A DNA stretch of 64,000 bases from a bacterium. GTDB taxonomy: Bacteria > Bacteroidota > Bacteroidia > Bacteroidales > Muribaculaceae. Numbering within the stretch: the first letter of the stretch is position 1; the number at the start of each line of letters is the position of its first letter. The notes under the pieces are model-generated. The model had not been told where the DNA came from and made no database searches. It saw only the letters and a list, made by a program, of their open reading frames with translations. The stretch lies in contig SFTJ01000011.1 of assembly GCA_004563195.1 (NCBI GenBank), positions 1 through 64,000 of the forward strand. The letters run 5' to 3'. Below are positions 51,243 through 59,103 of the stretch, in pieces. The position numbers were made by a program, and so were the translations under genes.

Positions 51243-52613
51243 TTGAAAAGGACTAATTATATATGGCAAGGAATAGTCATGGTGATAGTGGCTATAGCGG
51301 TGCTTGGTGGCATGTCGTGGCTTCCTGAGATAGATTTTTCGGGGTTTAAGCTGCGCAAGGTCGATTTGTTGAGCCAACTGCACTACGATGCTAATAGCTA
51401 TGTAGAAGAAGTAGAGCCAGAGGTGATAAAGCCTGCCAAGCCGGCATTTGTGGATTCGTGCCGCGCTGGAGTGGAGTGCATCGACGATTATAGCACTCAC
51501 AAGAAAGGTATGGAGCCGCTCTACGAGGCGCTGCACAATCGCAACAACCTGGGCCGCCCGGTGCGCATAGCCATGCTCGGCGACTCTTATATCGAAGGTG
51601 ATATCCTCTCAGCCGACTTGCGCCAATTGCTTCAGGAGCATTTTGGCGGTAGCGGCGTGGGATTGGTGCCCATGATGAGCGATATTGCCGGATTCCGACG
51701 CTCGGTGCGTCATTACTTCGATGGCTGGAACACCCATACCGCCGCCACTCCGAGCGGATATAATCCTTCGCAATCGATTATCTCAGGCGTTTATTTCACT
51801 TGCAATAGCAATGCTTATACCGACTTACGAGGTCAGCGCAAATATTATGCACGATTAGACACTTGCTCGCAATCGTCGGTCTACTTCGTTTCGCCCATCG
51901 ACAACACCATCACCGTAAGCATCAACGGCGGTGAGCGACAAACCTTCGAGGTGAGCGGCAGCGATGAGATGCAGAAAATCACCGTCGATGGCAAGATAGG
52001 CCGCGTGCGCTACGATGTGGCGCGAGGCGGCAACGGCGTATCTTTCTTCGGCGCCACTTTGGACCCCGCACAGGGCGTGGTGGTGGATAACTTCTCACTC
52101 CGTGGTTGCTCGGGCACGCATATTGCCCAATTGCGCGAATCGATGCTTCGCGAGTTCGACCGCTTGCGCCATTACGACCTCGTGATACTGATGTACGGCC
52201 TAAATGTTGCCAACGACCGTCAGACCAACTATTCGAAATACGGCCGGCAACTGCAAAAATCGGTGGAGCAGATTAAGCGCTGCATGCCCAATACCGGCAT
52301 ACTCATAGTGGGCGTGGGCGACCGTGAGCAACGCGTGGATGGAGAGATGCGCACCATGCGAGGCATTCGCGAACTTATGGCGGAGCAGCAGAATGTGGCG
52401 AGCGCGCAAGAAGTGGCGTTCTGGAACCTTTATGTGGCTATGGGCGGTAGCGGCAGCATAAGCAAGATGGTTAACGGCAAGCCTCGTAAAGCCAATCTCG
52501 ACTACACGCACATCAACTTCCTCGGCGGTCGCGACTTGGCTGAACTGCTTTTCGATGCCATCGATGCCGGATACGACAATTATAAGCGCCGGCTGGCTTA
52601 TGAGGCTGAGTAA
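51243..52613 (+). CDS. SGNH/GDSL-family hydrolase (acetylation-locus esterase or transferase)
   Basis: 456 aa, starting at ATG or TTG near 51243 (the annotated first codon is TTG; MVIVAIAVLG is a later ATG). One N-terminal membrane anchor (IWQGIVMVIVAIAVLGGMSW), then an SGNH fold: block I IAMLGDSYIEGDILS with the nucleophile Ser, block III-like LVILMYGLNVAND with Asn, and block V DYTHINFLGGRDLAELL with Asp-His. Such exported SGNH proteins partner with MBOAT acyltransferases to transfer or remove acetyl groups on a polysaccharide or peptidoglycan. The MBOAT gene follows 47 bases downstream. The acceptor cannot be told from the sequence. Confidence 0.85.
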   Translation: MKRTNYIWQGIVMVIVAIAVLGGMSWLPEIDFSGFKLRKVDLLSQLHYDANSYVEEVEPEVIKPAKPAFVDSCRAGVECIDDYSTHKKGMEPLYEALHNRNNLGRPVRIAMLGDSYIEGDILSADLRQLLQEHFGGSGVGLVPMMSDIAGFRRSVRHYFDGWNTHTAATPSGYNPSQSIISGVYFTCNSNAYTDLRGQRKYYARLDTCSQSSVYFVSPIDNTITVSINGGERQTFEVSGSDEMQKITVDGKIGRVRYDVARGGNGVSFFGATLDPAQGVVVDNFSLRGCSGTHIAQLRESMLREFDRLRHYDLVILMYGLNVANDRQTNYSKYGRQLQKSVEQIKRCMPNTGILIVGVGDREQRVDGEMRTMRGIRELMAEQQNVASAQEVAFWNLYVAMGGSGSISKMVNGKPRKANLDYTHINFLGGRDLAELLFDAIDAGYDNYKRRLAYEAE

Positions 52614-52660
52614 AACGGGGTAATAAACGAATATTATTATAGAGTATCTAAAGTTAAGAA

Positions 52661-54184
52661 ATGCAGCAAATTATCGACTATATCGTCACTTATGCCCTTC
52701 AGATATGCGATGAACTTCGTGATTCGTGGCAATTGTTTCTCTACAATCCCCACGAACCTATGATGTTCACTACGGGGATATTTATGTTCCTCTTTGCCGC
52801 ATTTTATGTCATCTACGGCTGCCTGAAGAAAGCCGACACTTTGCGACTGATTTTCGTAACCCTCTTTTCCTACTATTTCTACTATAAGAGCAGCGGACTC
52901 TACTTTGTGCTCCTGGCGGTGGTGACTATCACCGACTTCACTGTGGCTCGGCGCATGGCTGCTGCCACTTCGCAGAGCGCTCGCCGATGGCTTATGGCGA
53001 CTTCCGTATCGGTCAATCTGGGTTTGCTCGCTTTCTTTAAGTACACCAACTTCTTCGCTCAGATGATAGCCGACATGCGCGGACTGCACTTCGAGGCTTT
53101 CGACATTTTCTTGCCGGTGGGCATCAGTTTCTTTACTTTCCAATCGCTGAGTTACACCATCGATGTCTATCGCCGCCGAATAGAGCCCCTCAATCGCTTG
53201 CTCGACTATGCGTTCTATGTGTCGTTCTTCCCGCAACTCGTGGCAGGCCCTATAGTGCGCGCCCGCGACTTCATCCCGCAGATTAGACAGCCACTATTCG
53301 TAACCCGCTCGATGCTCGGCACCGGCGTGATGTATATAGTGAGCGGAGCCATCAAGAAGATAGTGATTTCCGACTATATCAGCATCAACTTCGTGGAACG
53401 CATCTTCGACAATCCCTCGCTTTACTCGGGTTTTGAGAACCTTATGGGCGTATATGGCTATGCTCTGCAAATCTACTGCGACTTCTCGGGATATAGCGAT
53501 ATGGCCATAGGCTTGGCGCTGCTTTTGGGATTTCGATTTAACATCAACTTCAACAGCCCCTATAAGGCTACGTCGATTACCGACTTCTGGCGCCGTTGGC
53601 ACATCTCGCTGTCGTCGTGGCTCAAGGACTACTTGTATATATCGCTCGGCGGCAACCGCAAAGGCCGCGTGCGCCGCTACATCAACCTCATCATCACTAT
53701 GCTGCTCGGCGGCTTGTGGCACGGTGCGTCGCTCAACTTTGTGCTGTGGGGACTGCTTCACGGCGTGGCTCTGGCTCTTCACAAAATGTGGCTCGCCATC
53801 ACTCGCCAAAACAAGGACAGCCGCGTTACCAATCCCATTTTGCGAGCGGTGTGCATAGTCATTACATTCCACTTTGTGTGCTTCTGCTGGATTTTCTTCC
53901 GAAACACCGATTTCGCCAACTCGATGGCTATGATTTCGCAGATAATCCACCAATTCCACCTCGAAGTGGCTCTGCAGTGGGCAGTGGGTTATTGGCAAGT
54001 GCTTGCCATGATGGCATTGGGCTATGTGCTGCACTTTGTGCCGGCATCGGTTAAGAGCGATATCCGTCGCCAAATGGCGCGCCTGCCCTGGTGGGCTTAT
54101 GTGGTGCTCCTCGTGGCTATGGCTTACCTCGTGATTCAGTTTAAGAGCGCCGAGGTGCAGCCCTTTATCTACTTCCAGTTCTGA
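52661..54184 (+). CDS. MBOAT family O-acyltransferase
   Basis: 507 aa with about 10-12 membrane helices. The family core is YALQIYCDFSGYSDMAIGLA, FWRRWHISLSSWLKDYLYIS and GGLWHGASLNFVLWGLLHGV with the invariant active-site His. The start of the fold, FFTFQSLSYTIDVYRR, and FFPQLVAGPIVRARDF match AlgI/DltB-type members. It takes an acetyl group across the inner membrane and passes it to an exported acceptor, probably with the SGNH protein upstream as the second enzyme. Likely exopolysaccharide or peptidoglycan O-acetylation (inference). Confidence 0.93.
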   Translation: MQQIIDYIVTYALQICDELRDSWQLFLYNPHEPMMFTTGIFMFLFAAFYVIYGCLKKADTLRLIFVTLFSYYFYYKSSGLYFVLLAVVTITDFTVARRMAAATSQSARRWLMATSVSVNLGLLAFFKYTNFFAQMIADMRGLHFEAFDIFLPVGISFFTFQSLSYTIDVYRRRIEPLNRLLDYAFYVSFFPQLVAGPIVRARDFIPQIRQPLFVTRSMLGTGVMYIVSGAIKKIVISDYISINFVERIFDNPSLYSGFENLMGVYGYALQIYCDFSGYSDMAIGLALLLGFRFNINFNSPYKATSITDFWRRWHISLSSWLKDYLYISLGGNRKGRVRRYINLIITMLLGGLWHGASLNFVLWGLLHGVALALHKMWLAITRQNKDSRVTNPILRAVCIVITFHFVCFCWIFFRNTDFANSMAMISQIIHQFHLEVALQWAVGYWQVLAMMALGYVLHFVPASVKSDIRRQMARLPWWAYVVLLVAMAYLVIQFKSAEVQPFIYFQF

Positions 54185-54284
54185 TAAAAATCGTGCTCGG
54201 CAAGCGCAGTTATCAGGAGGAGGAATGAATGTTTTAGATAGACAAATGATTTAGTTTTAGGTTTATAATAATTTATTTTGCGAA

Positions 54285-54644
54285 ATGAGAATGTTATATC
54301 AATTTTTGATTATAGTGGTAATTTCGTTCATTGGCGAGATGCTCAACCACTTTATTCCGCTACCCATTCCGGCAAGCATCTACGGCATTGTCATCCTCTT
54401 TGCCGCCCTTAAGATGGAGTGGGTGAAGTCACAACACATAGCCGAAGTGTGCCGGTTTCTGATTTTGATAATGCCGGTGCTCTTTATCCCCTCGGCTGTG
54501 GGACTCATCAAGTCGTGGGACTTGATTTCTGCCAATCTGCTGCAATATGTAGTGATACTTATGGTAAGTACGGTGGTGGTGATGACTACATCGGCTATTG
54601 CCACTCAATGGGTAATTAAACACAACAAAAACAACAAAAAATGA
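54285..54644 (+). CDS. CidA/LrgA family protein
   Basis: 119 aa with four membrane helices (FLIIVVISFIGEMLNHFI, IPASIYGIVILFAALKM, FLILIMPVLFIPSAVGLI, YVVILMVSTVVVMTTSAIAT). The IPASIYGIVILF and MPVLFIPSAVGLI motifs are the holin-like LrgA signature. These proteins control murein hydrolase activity or, by newer evidence, pyruvate transport, together with LrgB. The next gene overlaps its stop by 4 bases (ATGA), so they are translationally coupled. Confidence 0.92.
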   Translation: MRMLYQFLIIVVISFIGEMLNHFIPLPIPASIYGIVILFAALKMEWVKSQHIAEVCRFLILIMPVLFIPSAVGLIKSWDLISANLLQYVVILMVSTVVVMTTSAIATQWVIKHNKNNKK

Positions 54645-55336
54645 TAGGCGAATTAGCGGAACATTCCATCTATTTCGGCGTGTTGCTCAGCCTCGTGGCT
54701 TATGGCGTGGGACTGTGGCTCAAACGCCTCACCGGTTGGTCGTTGGTCAACCCTCTATTTATAGCCATTGTGCTCGTAATAAGCACTTTGCTCCTTTTCG
54801 ACATCAACTACGACACTTATAGCCGCGGTGCCGACATCATCAATTACCTCCTCACCCCAAGCACTATATGCCTGGCGCTGCCACTATATCAGCAACTCGA
54901 ACTTCTCAAGCGCAACTACAAGGCTGTGATGGCTGGCATCATCTCCGGAGCTCTCTCGAGCGTGTGCATAGTGCTCCTGCTCGCCGTGCTCTTAGGCTTC
55001 GACCACGCTTCTTACGTCACATTCCTGCCCAAATCCATCACCACCGCCATAGGCATAGGCGTGAGCAAAGAATTAGGCGGCTATGTGTCGATTTCGGTGG
55101 CTGTAATCATCCTTACCGGCGTGTTTGGAGGCATAGTGTGTGAGAAAATATTCAAGTGGCTGCACATCGACGAGCCCATAGCACGCGGCGTGGCTCTCGG
55201 CACCGCATCGCATGCCATCGGCACCAGCAAAGCCATGGAGTTTGGCGTGGTAGAAGGTTCAATGTCGAGCCTCTCGATAGTGGTGTGCGGTATCATCACC
55301 GTAATCCTCGCACCCATATTCTCCCACTTTCTGTAG
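54641..55336 (+). CDS. LrgB/CidB family protein
   Basis: 231 aa with six to seven membrane helices. Family blocks are LTPSTICLALPLYQQLELLK, FLPKSITTAIGIGVSKELGG, TGVFGGIVCEKIFKWL, and RGVALGTASHAIGTSKAMEF, all near the LrgB consensus. It forms a membrane partner with the LrgA-like protein whose stop it overlaps. In other bacteria the pair influences autolysis or pyruvate uptake. It ends before a repeat island, with no clear terminator. Confidence 0.94.
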   Translation: MIGELAEHSIYFGVLLSLVAYGVGLWLKRLTGWSLVNPLFIAIVLVISTLLLFDINYDTYSRGADIINYLLTPSTICLALPLYQQLELLKRNYKAVMAGIISGALSSVCIVLLLAVLLGFDHASYVTFLPKSITTAIGIGVSKELGGYVSISVAVIILTGVFGGIVCEKIFKWLHIDEPIARGVALGTASHAIGTSKAMEFGVVEGSMSSLSIVVCGIITVILAPIFSHFL

Positions 55337-55473
55337 TCACTTATCGCCCTACCGCGAGCCTAATCTATCCTAATACAGCCGGCGCACACTCATTGCCCCA
55401 AGAATTTCGGGAAATTTTCATAATTTCTATCAGCCTCTCCGGGGCTGAGCGGCGGTTATCGGCATGCGGGGGG

Positions 55474-55737
55474 TATCCAACCTGAAAGGTTGAATGCCGA
55501 GGGCGAAGCCCGAGTGCTTGTAGCCGGGGATGTAGCGAAGCGAACCCCCCGGAATACCATCATCCCCATGAAAAGCGTCTGAAGGACGCGAATGTTGTCG
55601 CCAAAGAAGCCGATTTTCGCGTCTTTCAGACGCATAATGGTGGGGCGTCACAATACCGAGGGTTTCGCTTCGCTACACCCCCGGCTAAGAGCCACTCGCT
55701 TCGCTCGGGCATTCGACCTTTCAGGTCGTTCTGCGGT
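55474..55737 (+). repeat. long palindromic repeat, copy 8
   Basis: From CAACCTGAAAGGTTG (55477) to CGACCTTTCAGGTCG. The left arm differs from other copies: GGGGATGTAGCGAAGCGAAC replaces GGGGGTTAAGCG, a change that makes the left arm closer to the right arm. Lies in the convergent gap between lrgB and the outer-membrane protein. Confidence 0.88.
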
Positions 55738-55741
55738 GGTT

Positions 55742-55860
55742 TTAACACGGATTTCCACAGATAGTGTGTGATTAGATGTAACACGGATTTCCACAGAATT
55801 AGGCACGGATTTTCACAATATTGTGTTTATCTGTGCCATGTTTGTGTTAATCTGTGTTAT
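55742..55860. repeat. companion palindromic repeats, tandem
   Basis: Starts TTAACACGGATTTCCACAGA, repeats as AACACGGATTTCCACAGAAT and GGCACGGATTTTCACAATATT, then ATCTGTGCC and TTAATCTGTG. It contains the CACAATATTGTG core. Confidence 0.72.
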
Positions 55861-55962
55861 TTAGAATGCCGGCCCCAAAAAGAAAAATGCCCGGGGCGGT
55901 GGAGCCTCGGGCTGGGGTATAGTATGTAAAGAATTTGGTTAAAGTAGGAGGGCGTATTTGTA

Positions 55963-56043
55963 TTAGAATCTACGGCCGGGGCCTCCACCGGGGGGCATTC
56001 CGGGACCCGGGCCGGGACCGTGTCCGCCGTAGTCCATGGTAGG
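55963..56043 (-). pseudogene. severed in-frame Gly/Pro-rich C-terminal tail of the outer-membrane barrel protein
   Basis: Directly after the TGA at 56046-56044, the same frame continues for 26 codons: PTMDYGGHGPGPGPGMPPGG, then GPGRRF and a TAA at 55965-55963. Related Bacteroidetes proteins of this type often end in a Gly/Arg/Pro-rich tail closing in Phe, so this is probably the old C-terminus behind a nonsense codon. It contains its own ATG (56037), so a 24-residue peptide could also be made. Confidence 0.6.
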
Positions 56044-58983
56044 TCACTGACCGCTATTGCTGCCGAAGGTTTGGAATCGATAAGATGCTGTCACCATAAG
56101 GTAGCGGCCGAGCGAATTGTTCCAACTTTGCGATGTGTTTTCGCCCGATGCACTGAACGAAATGTTTTTGCGCTGGCCGAGCATATCGTATGCCTTGATG
56201 CCGATAGTGGCGTTCTTCTTGGCGAGGAACTGATATTCAAGCGATGCGTTCCATATCCATTGGCTGGTGTTATAGCCTTCGTCGTAACCTTTGGTAGTGG
56301 TGTATGATAGGTCGGTGTTGAGCACGAAGTTGTAGAGATATAATGTGCCGTTGAATCTACCGCCATAGGAGTGGATATCGCGGTTGTTTTGCGAGCTGAG
56401 AGAGTTACGCGAACTTTGATATCTATATGTGGGTCGGATGTCGAGGTCGACCACGCTATTGCGATAGCTGATACCCGGCGAGAAATTGATACTCAGCGAA
56501 CCCACACGGTTGAGCATATCGTCGGAAAGGAATTGGAGAATGCTCTGAGCAGAGGTTAGGTCGGCGGTAGCTATATCCTTGCGGCCCATGTTATAGCTTT
56601 CGGAGCGGCTGTAGCTGATGTTTGCGAAGCTGCGGAAGTAGAAAGCTTTGTTGCGAAGCGGGAAGCTGATCATACCACCGAATCGACCGCTCCAACCGCC
56701 ATTGAGGTTGGTGTAGGTGCTGGCGCTTTTACCTGTGGTTTGGTCGGAAATCGACACGCGCGACACATTGTTCTGCTGGAAAGAGAAGTTGCCGTTGAGC
56801 ATCCACGAACGTTGCGACTCTTGGTTGAAGTCGTTGAAACGCAAGTCGAGGTTGTGACTGAACGACGCTTCGAGGTCGGGGTTACCCACGCTGATGCTCA
56901 TAGGGTTGCTGACGTCGGGCACCGGCTGGAGTTGTGTCACCGAAGGCTGGCTTGCGCGAGCGCGGTAGTTTACTTGCAAGCTGCGCGTTTTGCTGAACTT
57001 GTAGCGGAAGCGAGCAAATGGAGCCGGAGCCCACAGCCATGCGGTGGCTACATTGCGCTCAGGATTGAGCAAGTCGCGGCTCTTCTGCATGGTGCCCATG
57101 AGTTGCACACCGGCATCGAGGTTGTATTTTGTATGCACTTTCTTGTAGCCAAGTTGTATGGTTTGGCTGAAGAATTCGTTGCGGAATTGGCTGCTTTGAG
57201 TCTTATTGAAGATGTCGAGTTCTTGGTTGACATCAAACTCGCGTTCGAGGATATCGAAGAGCATCTGCTCGTTGTCGAGCACCGAGAAACCGAAAGAGTT
57301 TTCGATGGCGGTGCGCAGTTTGTCGTCGTTGAGCAGATTGTTCATGAATATTGCCGTATTGAGAGTCGACTCACCCACAGCGTCGGCCAACTGTCGGTCG
57401 TAGACGTTCTTGTCGCTATTGTTGAAGCGATAGTTGCCGCTATAAGCCAACTGCAGGAAGTTGCCGTTCTTCACATCGCCAAATGGTTCGGTCCAAGTGA
57501 TACGACCGTTCACGCCATTGGTCCAAGTGTGGTTTTTGATGAGCTGGCGAATGTCTTCGTCGTCGGTTTCTTCGTCGTCGTATTCGTTAAGTGTGCGAGA
57601 GTTGTCGTCTTCGTGCACATTACTGTAGTTATAACGAATCTGAGCACTGAAGCTGCGGCCCTTGCGCTGCTTAAACTTGTGGTTATACACAAATTGTCCG
57701 CCAAATTCGTAGCTTGAACCATCGTCTACGTTCTGCTCCACGCTGTGGTTGATGGGAGTAGAAGATGCCAACGAAGCGCCGGTGCGAGTCTGCGAGATAG
57801 CGTTTTCCCAATTTCGGTTGAAATTAATCGACATATTCGGGCGGAATTCGATGGTGTTGCACGAGTCGATTTGCCATTGCATACGCAATCGGGCATCGAG
57901 ATTATGGCGATTGGTTTCCGAAATGGATTTGGAGTCGGTAAAACGAATATAGTCGGAATAGGCAGTAGAAGTGGAGCTTTGTCTCTTATAGTCGCGCGAT
58001 GAGTGTGAGTACATCACATGGCCGCCCACGCGGAAAATCTCTTCGTTGCCCACATTGAAGTTCAAGCCAAGGTTTTGGCTTGTGGTAATGCCCGAGTTGC
58101 CGCCGCCACGCGAGAAACGAGCAGCGCCACCATCGGTAAATCCCATATTGTTGGTGTTGTTGGCACCGCCCAAAATAGAGAGTTGGTTTCCGTCGCGGAA
58201 ATACGAAGCCATAGCACGAGCGCCATATCGGCTGTCGCTACCATAGCCCACGATGGCATTACCCATCCATCCCTGATTCATGCCTTTCTTTACGCTGAGG
58301 TTGATTACGGTCTCATCTTCGCCGTCGTCAACGCCGGTGAGGCGTGCAATGTCGCTTTTGCGGTCGATAACCTGGAGTTTATCAATCATATTAGCCGGCA
58401 GGTTTTTGGTTGCCACGGTAGGGTCGTCGGCGAAAAATTCCTTGCCGTCGACAAGAAATTTCTTCACCGTCTTACCATTGGCAGTGATAGTACCATCGGT
58501 GCCCACTTCCACGCCCGGAAGGCGCTTCAAGAGGTCTTCGACCACGGCATTCACCTGAGTTTTATAGCTGTCGGCATTATATTCCACAGTGTCTTCCTTC
58601 ACCACTATCTCGGTTTTCACGCCCACCACGGTGGTCTCCTTCAGCATCACCGAACTCGGCTTCATAGCTATCTCGCCAAGGTCGATTTTGCCGCTTTGCG
58701 GCACGGTTACAGCCACATTTTGGGGCATATAGCCCAAATAGGTCACTTTGAGCACATATTTTCCGGCAGTAGAGGTTGGGACAACAAATAATCCGTCTTC
58801 GTTGCTCGTTGCACCGTTAACAAAAGTGCTGTCGCGATTGGCCTTAACCAACTTCAGTGTAGCCTCCATAAGAGGTGACTTATCGGTGGCGTCAACAATC
58901 TTTCCCGTGATTTTTGCATTGGCCGACACTGCAATTATCGCTGCCAGCATAGCTACAAGAATTCGATAGTGAATGAGTCTCAT
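56044..58983 (-). CDS. outer-membrane beta-barrel protein (TonB-dependent receptor-like), possibly truncated
   Basis: 979 aa. Signal peptide MRLIHYRILVAMLAAIIAVSANA, CarboxypepD-like domain (about 25-110, KITGKIVDATDKSPLMEATL), plug-like region (VVEDLLKRLPGVEVGTDGTI ... GKEFFADDP), then a large barrel of the OMP_b-brl_3 type (rows such as RSLQVNYRARASQPSVTQLQ). It ends SYRFQTFGSNSGQ. An in-frame Gly/Pro-rich continuation follows the stop (55963-56043). No SusD or TonB partner is adjacent. The family may transport ligands or act as a surface protein. Monocistronic; the barrel itself looks intact. Confidence 0.88.
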   Translation of the reverse strand: MRLIHYRILVAMLAAIIAVSANAKITGKIVDATDKSPLMEATLKLVKANRDSTFVNGATSNEDGLFVVPTSTAGKYVLKVTYLGYMPQNVAVTVPQSGKIDLGEIAMKPSSVMLKETTVVGVKTEIVVKEDTVEYNADSYKTQVNAVVEDLLKRLPGVEVGTDGTITANGKTVKKFLVDGKEFFADDPTVATKNLPANMIDKLQVIDRKSDIARLTGVDDGEDETVINLSVKKGMNQGWMGNAIVGYGSDSRYGARAMASYFRDGNQLSILGGANNTNNMGFTDGGAARFSRGGGNSGITTSQNLGLNFNVGNEEIFRVGGHVMYSHSSRDYKRQSSTSTAYSDYIRFTDSKSISETNRHNLDARLRMQWQIDSCNTIEFRPNMSINFNRNWENAISQTRTGASLASSTPINHSVEQNVDDGSSYEFGGQFVYNHKFKQRKGRSFSAQIRYNYSNVHEDDNSRTLNEYDDEETDDEDIRQLIKNHTWTNGVNGRITWTEPFGDVKNGNFLQLAYSGNYRFNNSDKNVYDRQLADAVGESTLNTAIFMNNLLNDDKLRTAIENSFGFSVLDNEQMLFDILEREFDVNQELDIFNKTQSSQFRNEFFSQTIQLGYKKVHTKYNLDAGVQLMGTMQKSRDLLNPERNVATAWLWAPAPFARFRYKFSKTRSLQVNYRARASQPSVTQLQPVPDVSNPMSISVGNPDLEASFSHNLDLRFNDFNQESQRSWMLNGNFSFQQNNVSRVSISDQTTGKSASTYTNLNGGWSGRFGGMISFPLRNKAFYFRSFANISYSRSESYNMGRKDIATADLTSAQSILQFLSDDMLNRVGSLSINFSPGISYRNSVVDLDIRPTYRYQSSRNSLSSQNNRDIHSYGGRFNGTLYLYNFVLNTDLSYTTTKGYDEGYNTSQWIWNASLEYQFLAKKNATIGIKAYDMLGQRKNISFSASGENTSQSWNNSLGRYLMVTASYRFQTFGSNSGQ

Positions 58984-59068
58984 TGCAATTTTTCCTTAAA
59001 ATATACTTATTTTGTTCATTTTTTACGGTTTTTAGATGCAAAGTTCGGCTTAAAGTTTAATTGTTTCA

Positions 59069-59076
59069 TATCTTTG
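59069..59076 (+). promoter_or_regulatory. -7 element of the ABC exporter gene
   Basis: TATCTTTG, 27 bases before the ATG at 59104. A TTC replaces TTG at the -33 position. Confidence 0.5.
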
Positions 59077-59103
59077 TATACTATTTTTTATTAAAATATA
59101 GCA

